Assembly (NCBI GenBank): GCA_946183625.1
Contig: CAMHCL010000096.1
Span: 1 to 6,026 of the forward strand
Length of the DNA stretch: 6,026 nt
Source: an uncultured Lachnospiraceae bacterium
GTDB taxonomy: Bacteria > Bacillota > Clostridia > Lachnospirales > Lachnospiraceae
Reading direction: 5' to 3'
Below, one piece after another: positions 1-5,987 of the stretch. The position numbers were made by a program, and so were the translations under genes. A model generated the notes under the pieces. It saw only the letters and a program-made list of their open reading frames with translations, searched no databases and was not told where the DNA came from. The stretch's first letter is position 1, and each line of letters begins with the position of its first letter.

Positions 1-1
1 T

Positions 2-1273
2 TCGCAAACTAATGGAGATCATAAGAGTCAGCAGCGTAGAAGACCTGTTGATCAGCAAAGCAGAAGTGTGAATAATAGAGACCGGAATCATCCTAATGGT
101 GGTTCCGGCCATAATTATGATAAGCTCCATATGTATATCCTGCTTGGAGTCCTCCTTGCTTCTTTTATATTTCTTTTTGTAAGAGCATATAATGACGTTG
201 AAGAAGAAATAGTAACAATCGCTGATTCTGCAAAGGAAGAACAGACAGTTAGTACTCCTACAGATCCGGTAGTTAATATAGAAGAACTCTCTGATAAGGA
301 ACGTGCTGATAAGCTGATAAATGATTTTGCCGCGGAGCATGACATTCCTGTATATAAGTATCCTAAAGAAGTCAGGGAACTTTTAGAGAATAAGCCAGAG
401 GCAGAAGAGTTCTGCCTTAACTATCCTCTGATGGTAGGTAGTTCAAAAGCTTATGAAAATTCTAAAACTCCACTTGATGAATTTGAAGGATGTACAGAAG
501 TGCCTAGATTATATCAATGGGATCAGAGATGGGGATATACCGATTATGGTTCCAGTGTAGTTGGTATTACAGGCTGTGGACCTACATCACTTTCCATGAT
601 TGCTATATATCTATGTCAGGATGTGGAAATGACTCCTGGCTGGATGGCAGAGTATGCTACAGAAAATGGTTATTGTGTAGAGGGCGATGGAACCAGCTGG
701 ACACTTTTCTCTGAAGGTGTTAATAAACTGGGACTGACTTCTGAAGAAGTGAAGAATGACATTAAGGATATACAGGAAGTAATAGCTCCTGATGCTCCGT
801 TAGTAATTGTAGTTCACGAAGGCGTTTTTACAACTACAGGACATTATTTCGTGGTTACAGGCTGTGATGGAGATTACCTTACGATAAATGATCCTAATAG
901 TTCTGTTAATTCAGAGAAGAAATGGAACTATTATGATTTTAATGATCAGATAGAAAATATATGGGTCATCAGAAAAGCATACTCAGGTGATGAACCTAAC
1001 GATACCGATTACCATTTCAGAAATAATGCCAGACTAGAAGAGCATTATCAGAAGCATGGTGTGGATATGGGATTCTATACACCACAGGATTATGAGGATG
1101 CTGCTGAGAAAGTTATAAAAGATAAGAAATCCCTTCACAAGACAGAAGCTGAGGACGGTGATGATGTATATTATAAGGAATCTACGAATGAATTCGTTAT
1201 AGTATCGCCGGATGGATATATCAGGACCTACTTCGAACCGAGTGATGGAAAAGCGTATTATGATAGACAATAG
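2..1273 (+). CDS. Membrane-anchored C39-like cysteine peptidase with C-terminal toxin-like RNase domain (5' partial)
   Basis: The frame is open to the left window edge. A GTG at 68 could start it, but no ribosome binding site precedes it and the 22 codons before it are polar and basic like those after it, so I treat the gene as 5'-truncated. Numbering from the GTG: a basic, Gly/Asn-rich head is followed by one membrane segment at about 22-39 (YILLGVLLASFIFLFV). This predicts a short cytoplasmic tail and an exterior domain. Residues about 145-303 match the Peptidase_C39_2 type: DQRWGY, then GCGPTSLSM with the candidate nucleophile Cys170, GHYFVVTG with His259 and INDP with Asp275. After a polar linker, residues about 312-401 form a separate domain with EEHYQKHG near its start and GYIRTYFEP near its end, resembling BECR-type RNase toxins. 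The peptidase assignment is firm. The toxin assignment is from memory of the motif pattern. The substrate is unknown, and no immunity-like gene follows. Confidence 0.85.
   Translation, partial: SQTNGDHKSQQRRRPVDQQSRSVNNRDRNHPNGGSGHNYDKLHMYILLGVLLASFIFLFVRAYNDVEEEIVTIADSAKEEQTVSTPTDPVVNIEELSDKERADKLINDFAAEHDIPVYKYPKEVRELLENKPEAEEFCLNYPLMVGSSKAYENSKTPLDEFEGCTEVPRLYQWDQRWGYTDYGSSVVGITGCGPTSLSMIAIYLCQDVEMTPGWMAEYATENGYCVEGDGTSWTLFSEGVNKLGLTSEEVKNDIKDIQEVIAPDAPLVIVVHEGVFTTTGHYFVVTGCDGDYLTINDPNSSVNSEKKWNYYDFNDQIENIWVIRKAYSGDEPNDTDYHFRNNARLEEHYQKHGVDMGFYTPQDYEDAAEKVIKDKKSLHKTEAEDGDDVYYKESTNEFVIVSPDGYIRTYFEPSDGKAYYDRQ
1001..1270 (+). other. C-terminal BECR-like (colicin D/E5, RelE-type) RNase toxin-like domain
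   Basis: This is the last roughly 90 residues of the C39-like protein, separated from the peptidase by an acidic polar linker (GDEPNDTD). Visible features are a pair of histidines in HYQKHG (His326 and His330, counted from the GTG at 68), an aromatic helix-like stretch with YEDAAEKV, then a strand-rich end with VYYKESTNEFVIV, PDGYIRTYF and a closing YYDRQ. Paired His with a late Arg-Thr-x-Phe strand is a layout I associate with Barnase/EndoU/Colicin/RelE-fold toxin tips. Catalytic residues cannot be assigned from sequence alone. It could instead be a non-toxic surface domain of the same fold. Confidence 0.45.
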
Positions 1274-1283
1274 ATTATAACTA

Positions 1284-1425
1284 AAGAATGAATCAGCTCG
1301 ATATCCGCTCGTCACGCGGCTCGCGCCTCATGACGTCACGTAGCGGTTCTAAGGCTGTAAAAGACACAGCCTAAGAACCAGACGTTCCTTTATGGTTCCT
1401 CGCGGATATGATCTGATTCATTCTT
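1284..1425. repeat. Structured intergenic element with 13-bp terminal inverted repeat (REP/MITE-like)
   Basis: The ends are a perfect 13-bp inverted repeat: AAGAATGAATCAG at 1284-1296 against CTGATTCATTCTT at 1413-1425. After a small internal loop the pairing resumes for 8 bp (ATATCCGC at 1301-1308 with GCGGATAT at 1402-1409). The interior holds further hairpins: CGTCA/TGACG (1310-1314 with 1331-1335), a CGCG-GCT-CGCG mini-hairpin (1315-1325), the 8-bp palindrome TGACGTCA (1331-1338), and a long hairpin at 1345-1379. CGTCACG occurs twice as a direct repeat (1310-1316 and 1334-1340). The stretch is visibly richer in G and C than its flanks. No ORF and no T-tract for termination are seen. It could be a mobile non-coding repeat or a structured RNA; copy number elsewhere would decide. 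No convincing target-site duplication is visible. Confidence 0.65.
1345..1379. repeat. Long inner hairpin of the intergenic element
   Basis: GGTTCTAAGGCTGT (1345-1358) pairs with ACAGCCTAAGAACC (1366-1379) over 14 positions, with a single A-A mismatch and a 7-nt loop, AAAAGAC. The right arm can also pair with TGGTTC at 1393-1398 (GAACCA, 1375-1380), so two mutually exclusive folds exist. No run of T follows, so it is not a standard intrinsic terminator. Confidence 0.7.
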
Positions 1426-1448
1426 ATTTACAAAATTCAAAAAATAAT

Positions 1449-1454
1449 AGAGGT
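1449..1454 (+). promoter_or_regulatory. Ribosome binding site of tex
   Basis: AGAGGT lies 5 nt before the ATG at 1460 and supports that start. I could not find a convincing promoter between the structured element and this site. Confidence 0.6.
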
Positions 1455-1459
1455 ACAAC

Positions 1460-3554
1460 ATGGACATAATTAGTAAAATAGCAAGTGAGTTAGAGGTTAG
1501 AGACGCCCAGGTTAAGGCTGCAGTCGAGCTTATTGATGAAGGATGTACTATCCCTTTCATCGCAAGATATCGTAAGGAGAAGACAGGTTCTCTGAATGAT
1601 GAGGTACTTCGTAAGTTATATGACAGACTTACTTATCTTCGTAATCTGGAGGAGAAGAAGGTATCTGTTCTCGGAAGTATCGAGGAGCAGGGAAAGCTTA
1701 CTCCAGAATTGAAGAAGAGTATAGAAGAAGCAGAAACAATGGTTGCTCTTGAGGATCTCTACAGACCTTATAAGCAGAAGAAGAGAACCAGAGCTACTGT
1801 TGCGAAGGAGGCAGGCCTTGAACCTCTTGCAAATCTGATACTTCTTCAGATGACATCAAAACCTGTAGAAGAGGATGCTGAGTCTTACGTTGATGCTGAA
1901 AAGGGAGTAGAAGATGTAAATGCTGCAATAGCTGGTGCTTCTGATATTATTGCAGAGTTTATAAGTGATGATGCTGATTATAGAAAGTGGATCAGAGAGA
2001 AAACATTTAAAGATGGACTTCTTGTTTCTGAAGCTAAGGACAAGGAAGCAAAATCAGTTTATGAAACATATTATGATTTTAAGGAACCTGTATCTAAGAT
2101 TACAGGATATCGAATTCTTGCTATAAACAGAGGCGAGAAGGAGAAGATACTCACAGTAAAGGTTGATGATCCGGAAGAGGATATAATCTCTTATCTTGAA
2201 GGAAAGATTATTGTTGGCAACGAATATACTGATGGCATATTAAAGAATGCGATTGAGGATTCATATAAGCGCCTTATCGCTCCTTCTGTTGAGAGGGATA
2301 TAAGAAATGAACTTAGTGAGAAGGCAGAGGATGGTGCTATTGATGTATTCGGTAAGAACCTGACACAGCTTCTGATGCAGCCGCCTATTTCTGGCTGTAC
2401 AGTTCTTGGTTGGGATCCTGCCTACAGGCAAGGTGCTTGATACAACAGTTATATATCCTACAGCTCCTACAACACCTGTAAAGATTGCGGCTGCTAAGGA
2501 GACAGTTAAGAAACTTATTAAGAAATATAATGTCAACCTTATATCATGTGGAAATGGTACAGCTTCTAGAGAGTCTGAACAGATTATAGTAGAGATACTT
2601 AAAGAAATTGATGATGATGTTAAGTATGTTATCACAAATGAAGCAGGTGCTTCTGTATATAGTGCAAGTGCACTTGCTACAGAGGAGTTCCCTGAATTTG
2701 ATGTGGGACAGAGATCTGCAACATCTATAGCAAGAAGAGTACAGGATCCTCTTGCAGAACTTGTAAAGATCGATCCTAAGTCTATCGGTGTAGGTCAGTA
2801 TCAGCATGATATGAATCAGAAGAAGCTGGGCAGTGCTCTTGAAGGTGTAGTTGAAAGTTGTGTTAATGCTGTTGGCGTTGATCTTAATACTGCTTCAGTA
2901 TCACTTCTTCAATATGTTTCGGGTATCTCAAAAGCAGTAGCTAAGAACATTGTTACTTACAGAGAAGATAACGGAAGATTTGATAACAGACAGGAACTTA
3001 TGAATGTTCCTAAGCTGGGTGCAAAAGCCTTTGAACAGTGCGCGGGATTCCTTCGTATTATTGGTGGGTCAAATGCACTTGATGCGACTGCTGTTCATCC
3101 GGAGAGTTATGCTGCAGCAGAGAAGCTGCTCCTTAAACTTGGAGTAGAAGTTGGAAGCAGTATACCTACACTTTCAGCAAAAGATAAGCAGGATATAGCA
3201 GCTGAACTTGGAATAGGTGTTCCGACTCTTGAGGATATAATCGCAGAGTTAAAGAAACCGGGTCGTGATCCAAGAGAAGATATGCCGAAGCCTATTCTTA
3301 AATCTGACGTTCTTGATATGAAGGATTTACAGGTTGGAATGATACTGAAGGGTACTGTAAGAAATGTAATCGATTTTGGTGCATTCGTTGATATTGGTGT
3401 TCATCAGGATGGCTTGGTTCATATATCACAGTTTACAAATAAGAAGTATGTAAAGCATCCTCTTGATGTGGTAAGTGTAGGCGATATTGTTGAGGTAAAA
3501 GTAATAAGTGTTGATATGGAGAAAAAGAGAATAGGATTATCAATGATACTGTAA
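1460..3554 (+). pseudogene. tex: Tex, S1-domain transcription accessory protein, frameshifted by an internal deletion
   Basis: Tex is a cytoplasmic nucleic-acid-binding protein (E. coli YhgF family) linked to transcription and RNA handling. The first part (1460-2440) carries the typical Tex N-terminus: IPFIARYRKEKTGSL at about residues 32-46, then LEDLYRPYK and KKRTRATVAKEAGLEPLA. The second part continues in the next frame to 3554. It has TGKVLDTTVIYPT, NEAGASVYSASALA, RSATSIARRVQDPLAELVK, the SIGVGQYQHDM motif, helix-hairpin-helix repeats (ISKAVAKNIVTYRE, VPKLGAKAFEQCAGF), LDATAVHPESY and an S1 domain (GTVRNVIDFGAFVDIG to KKRIGLSM). The junction falls in the YqgF/RNase H-like core: WDP-AYR is followed directly by PTGKVLD, so the usual RTG-x-K-x-AVVD stretch is lost. 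Restoring about 35 nt gives one frame of about 709 residues, close to the expected length. No other lesion is seen, so the change is recent or an assembly error. As written, the product stops after 326 residues. Confidence 0.9.
2414..2430 (+). other. Deletion junction in tex (inferred 35-nt loss at an 8-bp repeat)
   Basis: Frame 1 reads GAT CCT GCC TAC AGG (DPAYR), while frame 2 reads CCT ACA GGC AAG (PTGK) over the same bases; CCTACAGG at 2421-2428 serves both. Tex relatives have 13 codons between DP and TGK here; only GCCT remains, so 35 nt are missing. If the parent had GCC-TAC-AGG for AYR and CCT-ACA-GGC for PTG, it carried CCTACAGG twice, 35 nt apart, and recombination or slippage between copies gives exactly this sequence. 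The parent sequence is inferred, not seen. Confidence 0.65.
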
Positions 3555-3640
3555 CGCCTGTATTTTCTATGTACATATGCACAAAAAAATATTGAAATGG
3601 TTTTCTTTGTAGTGAAATATGGAGAAAAATATCAAAATTA

Positions 3641-3669
3641 TTGCAAAAAAGTTAAAAAAGCATTAAAAT
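3641..3669 (+). promoter_or_regulatory. Sigma-A-type promoter of the basic repeat protein
   Basis: TTGCAA (3641-3646) and TAAAAT (3664-3669) are separated by exactly 17 nt, in a very A-rich stretch with A/T tracts upstream that could act as an UP element. The predicted transcript would begin near 3676, leaving a leader of about 60 nt. This gives the downstream gene its own transcription start, independent of tex. Confidence 0.65.
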
Positions 3670-3725
3670 AACGAACGTAGAAAAATAAAGTAAACAATTT
3701 ACATCTAATTAGTTCATTATTTTAT

Positions 3726-3730
3726 GGAGG
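3726..3730 (+). promoter_or_regulatory. Strong ribosome binding site that fixes the start at 3739
   Basis: GGAGG lies 8 nt before the ATG at 3739. An in-frame ATG at 3724 overlaps this site and has no ribosome binding site of its own, so the 3739 start (MAVKKASVKD) is preferred. Confidence 0.8.
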
Positions 3731-3738
3731 AAAAAAAG

Positions 3739-4296
3739 ATGGCAGTAAAGAAGGCAAGTGTTAAGGATCTCGCTGAGAAGGCAGCTGCAGCTAAGAACGC
3801 TGAAGAAAAGAAAGTTGAAGCTAAGGTTGCTGAAGTAAATAAGGAAGTAGCTAAGAAGGTTGAGGCTAAGAAGGAAGCAGCTCCAGCTAAGAAGGCTCCT
3901 GCAAAGAAGGCAGCTCCAGCTAAGAAGGCTGAGCCAGCTAAGAAGGAAACAGCTAAGAAGGCTCCTGCAAAGAAGGCAGCAGCTCCAGCTAAGAAAGCTG
4001 AGCCAGCTAAGAAGGAGACAGCTAAGAAGGCTCCTGCAAAGAAGGCAGCAGCTCCAGCTAAGAAGGAGACAGCTAAGAAGGCTACAACAGCTAAGAAGGC
4101 TCCTGCAAAGAAGGCAGCAACAAAGGTTACTGTTGAGATTCAGTATCAGGGAAATAATGTTACAACAGATGCTATCACAGCTAAGGTTCTTGAGGTTGTT
4201 GGTAAGTCTGTAAAGAATCTTGCAGTATACTATCAGCCAGAGACAAACGTTATTTACTTCACTGCTGACGGACAGGAAGGTTCTACAAACTTATAA
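3739..4296 (+). CDS. Lys/Ala/Pro-rich repeat protein with C-terminal DUF6465-like domain
   Basis: This is a 185-residue, very basic protein. Residues 1-40 are an Ala/Lys/Glu-rich, probably helical segment. Residues about 41-128 are histone H1-like tandem motifs of the AKKAPAKKAA and EPAKKETAKK type. Residues about 130-185 form a compact, non-repetitive domain (VTVEIQYQGNNVTTDAI, then VKNLAVYYQPETNVIYFTADGQ) that I recognise as like DUF6465, a family of unknown function common in Lachnospiraceae. There is no signal peptide or membrane segment, so it is probably cytoplasmic. The tail suggests binding to DNA or RNA by charge, which is an inference. The gene has its own promoter, a strong ribosome binding site, a strong terminator and uniform codon choice (AAG for Lys, GCT/GCA for Ala), all pointing to high expression. 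It should not be called a true histone. Confidence 0.85.
   Translation: MAVKKASVKDLAEKAAAAKNAEEKKVEAKVAEVNKEVAKKVEAKKEAAPAKKAPAKKAAPAKKAEPAKKETAKKAPAKKAAAPAKKAEPAKKETAKKAPAKKAAAPAKKETAKKATTAKKAPAKKAATKVTVEIQYQGNNVTTDAITAKVLEVVGKSVKNLAVYYQPETNVIYFTADGQEGSTNL
3886..4113 (+). repeat. In-frame tandem repeats encoding the Lys/Ala/Pro tail
   Basis: A 69-nt unit (23 codons, from ETAKKAPAKK to AEPAKK) begins at 3946 and again at 4015, almost identical at the base level. The second copy loses its last six codons, so the next ETAKK starts at 4066, 51 nt later. A related partial copy precedes at 3886-3945. Smaller GCTAAGAAG units recur throughout. Unit loss or gain would keep the frame, so length is expected to vary between strains. 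Confidence 0.85.
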
Positions 4297-4321
4297 GTTC
4301 GTATCTTTAATCATATAAATT

Positions 4322-4348
4322 AAGCACCGCAGTGATGCGGTGCTTTTT
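4322..4348 (+). terminator. Rho-independent terminator of the basic repeat protein
   Basis: AAGCACCGC (4322-4330) pairs perfectly with GCGGTGCTT (4337-4345) around a 6-nt loop, AGTGAT, and a T run follows (4344-4348). It lies 25 nt after the stop codon. On the other strand it sits about 33 nt past the clpX stop with only an interrupted T-rich tail, so it may also end clpX transcription, less efficiently. Confidence 0.9.
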
Positions 4349-4378
4349 GTATGTAATGTAATCGTTAAATCTAATGAA

Positions 4379-5797
4379 TTACTCCATCCCTCTGAGTTCA
4401 ATCTTAGGAGCTCCTTTGCCATTAACATAGTCGCCGTTAATTGTGACTCTGCCAATGTTCTTGTCCTTTGGTACCTGATACATGATATCCAGCATGAATT
4501 CCTCAATGATAGATCTAAGTGCTCTGGCTCCGGTTTTTCTTTCAGCGGCCTTTTCGGCAATTGCTTCATAAGCTGAATCTTCAAATATCAGCTGAACCTC
4601 ATCCATCATAAGCAGCTTTTGATACTGTTTAACAATAGAATTTCTAGGCTCGCTCAGTATTCTCTTGTACATATCCTTATCAAGCATATTGAGAGCGAAG
4701 ATGACTGGAAGTCTTCCGATGAATTCAGGTATCATTCCAAAATCTCTTAAATCCTCTGTTGTAACCTTGGTAAGTATATCAGGCATTTTATCAAGATCAC
4801 TTCTAAGTGAAGCTCCGAATCCCATTGATGACTGTTCTGAAAGTCTTGTCTTAATAATATCCTCAAGATCAGGGAATGCGCCTCCACAGATGAAAAGAAT
4901 ATTGGTTGTATCCATAACAGTAGTAGGAGTCATTGCATTCTTGCTTCCAGCTCCGATAGGTACTTCAACCTGTGAACCTTCCAGAAGCTTTAATAGTCCC
5001 TGCTGTACTGATTCGCCGCTTACATCACGTGATCTGGTTTCCTGTTTCTTAGCGAGCTTATCAATTTCATCTATGAAAACTATTCCATGTTCAGCCTTCT
5101 CTACATCATTTCCTGCTGCTGCCAGTAGTTTTGATAATACGCTTTCTACATCGTCGCCTATATAACCTGCTTCTGTAAGAGAAGTAGCATCAGTAATTGC
5201 AAGTGGAACATCGAGTATCTTGGCGATTGTTTTAACCATATATGTTTTACCGGAACCAGTTGGGCCGATCATAAGCATATTTGATTTTTCAATCTCTACA
5301 GCATCAAGCTCTGCAAGTGGTCCTTCTGGTTTAGGAGAATCATCAACTTCTCTAAAATCGTTTTCGTCTTTTACTTCTTTTTCCTGTTCATTAAGTACAC
5401 GCTTGTAATGATTATATACAGCAACAGACATAACCTTCTTGGCTTGTTCCTGACCTACAACGTCTCTGTCGAGAAGTCGTTTCAATTCGTGAGGAGCAGG
5501 TATATCAGCAAGAGTGAGAGTTTTCTCTGCAACCTTTTCTTTTTCAGCTTTTGCTGATTTTCTCTTTTTGATCTTCTGAGATTCTGGTATGTCCATTCTT
5601 GGACTGAACATGTTCATGTTGTCAAAGCCCGGCATGTTAGTGAAATCCATTAGTGGACTATTGTTTATCTGATTAATGGCTTTCTCAAGACAGTCAGGAC
5701 ATACATTTATTCCGTCTGCAAACTTTATGATCTTTCCAGTTTCAGATTCGTCATTATTATCATTATTGTTGTCATTATTATTGAAATTATCTTCCAT
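4379..5797 (-). CDS. clpX: ClpX-type AAA+ protein unfoldase, non-canonical
   Basis: This is an ATP-driven hexameric unfoldase that normally feeds substrates to ClpP in the cytoplasm (472 residues). Core motifs are intact: Walker A GPTGSGKT (178-185), pore-1 loop GYIG (211-214; GYVG in E. coli), Walker B IVFIDE (239-244), pore-2 RDVSGESVQQ (257-266), ClpP-docking loop MGF (325-327; IGF in E. coli), arginine finger PEFIGRLPVI (Arg362) and sensor 2 GARALR (423-428). Oddities: the zinc finger keeps only one CxxC (33-36); the first pair is replaced by an Asn/Asp-rich head. The segment matching the RKH loop reads AGSKNAM (283-289), and an acidic insert lies at about 137-168. The gene is convergent with its left neighbour and divergent from its right one, with no tig, clpP or lon beside it. 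A paralogue with altered substrate choice is possible. A good ribosome binding site (CCTCC on the plus strand, 5802-5806) supports the start. Confidence 0.9.
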   Translation of the reverse strand: MEDNFNNNDNNNDNNDESETGKIIKFADGINVCPDCLEKAINQINNSPLMDFTNMPGFDNMNMFSPRMDIPESQKIKKRKSAKAEKEKVAEKTLTLADIPAPHELKRLLDRDVVGQEQAKKVMSVAVYNHYKRVLNEQEKEVKDENDFREVDDSPKPEGPLAELDAVEIEKSNMLMIGPTGSGKTYMVKTIAKILDVPLAITDATSLTEAGYIGDDVESVLSKLLAAAGNDVEKAEHGIVFIDEIDKLAKKQETRSRDVSGESVQQGLLKLLEGSQVEVPIGAGSKNAMTPTTVMDTTNILFICGGAFPDLEDIIKTRLSEQSSMGFGASLRSDLDKMPDILTKVTTEDLRDFGMIPEFIGRLPVIFALNMLDKDMYKRILSEPRNSIVKQYQKLLMMDEVQLIFEDSAYEAIAEKAAERKTGARALRSIIEEFMLDIMYQVPKDKNIGRVTINGDYVNGKGAPKIELRGME

Positions 5798-5801
5798 AAT
5801 G

Positions 5802-5806
5802 CCTCC
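5802..5806 (-). promoter_or_regulatory. Ribosome binding site of clpX
   Basis: On the minus strand GGAGG lies 4 nt before the ATG (5797-5795). The spacing is slightly short, but it is the only candidate and it fixes the start. Confidence 0.75.
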
Positions 5807-5815
5807 GATTTTTGA

Positions 5816-5847
5816 TTGGATTTAAACTTTGATTTACATAAATCCAA
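5816..5847. repeat. 9-bp perfect inverted repeat in the clpX leader
   Basis: TTGGATTTA (5816-5824) and TAAATCCAA (5839-5847) are perfect inverted copies 14 nt apart, just upstream of the clpX ribosome binding site. The arms do not match the CIRCE (HrcA) or CtsR operators known for heat-shock genes. It could be an operator or a leader hairpin near the start site. Confidence 0.55.
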
Positions 5848-5865
5848 CATATTGTGAGATATGTT
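5846..5865. repeat. 7-bp palindromic site between the clpX promoter and leader hairpin
   Basis: AACATAT (5846-5852) and ATATGTT (5859-5865) form a perfect inverted repeat with a 6-nt centre, TGTGAG. A third arm, AACAT (5870-5874), can pair with ATGTT (5861-5865), giving an alternative hairpin. The site lies just downstream of the predicted clpX transcription start, where a repressor would block transcription. Confidence 0.5.
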
Positions 5866-5878
5866 AAAAAACATTAAT

Positions 5879-5908
5879 AGTATAACAAAAGATTGTGTAT
5901 TGTGACAA
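5879..5908 (-). promoter_or_regulatory. Sigma-A-type promoter of clpX
   Basis: Read on the minus strand, TTGTCA (5908-5903) and TATACT (5884-5879) are 18 nt apart; each differs from consensus at one base. The predicted transcript starts near 5872 and has a leader of about 75 nt that contains both inverted repeats. Confidence 0.7.
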
Positions 5909-5919
5909 GCATTACACCA

Positions 5920-5948
5920 TTGAATAAAAACATGATAAGTGTTACCAT
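5920..5948 (+). promoter_or_regulatory. Possible weak promoter of the glycerophosphodiesterase gene
   Basis: TTGAAT (5920-5925) and TACCAT (5943-5948) are 17 nt apart, each matching four of six consensus bases. It is the best placed candidate on this strand but is weak, and an upstream or extended -10 promoter cannot be excluded. Confidence 0.3.
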
Positions 5949-5987
5949 AGCTGTGGATTTGTTGTAGGGGTTTTGTGAGGGCTTATT

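Noticed and set aside
68..70. GTG as the start of the C39-like gene
   Set aside because: No Shine-Dalgarno sequence precedes it and the frame continues upstream to the window edge with similar composition, so the true start is probably outside.
1034..1315. Minus-strand frame of 93 codons over the end of the C39-like gene
   Set aside because: It is antisense to a well-supported coding region, has no recognisable domain and starts inside the repeat element.
1345..1379. Hairpin as a terminator of the C39-like gene
   Set aside because: No T-run follows on either strand, and it is part of a larger inverted-repeat element.
1284..1425. Element as an insertion sequence or tRNA gene
   Set aside because: There is no transposase frame, no cloverleaf with T-loop or anticodon arm, and no clear target-site duplication.
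2406..3554. The second tex frame as an independent gene starting at TTG 2406
   Set aside because: It begins in mid-domain of Tex with no ribosome binding site, and it continues the first fragment exactly after the missing 35 nt.
3724..3726. ATG at 3724 as start of the basic repeat protein
   Set aside because: It overlaps the GGAGG that serves the ATG at 3739 and has no site of its own.
3860..4213. Arg/Leu/Gln-rich open frame of 117 codons on the plus strand
   Set aside because: It is the shifted reading of the AAG/GCT repeats in the basic repeat protein and has no ribosome binding site; the real frame has promoter, start and a recognisable domain.
4665..5165. Plus-strand frame of 166 codons opposite clpX
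   Set aside because: It is Ser-rich antisense translation of conserved ClpX motifs, with no independent evidence.
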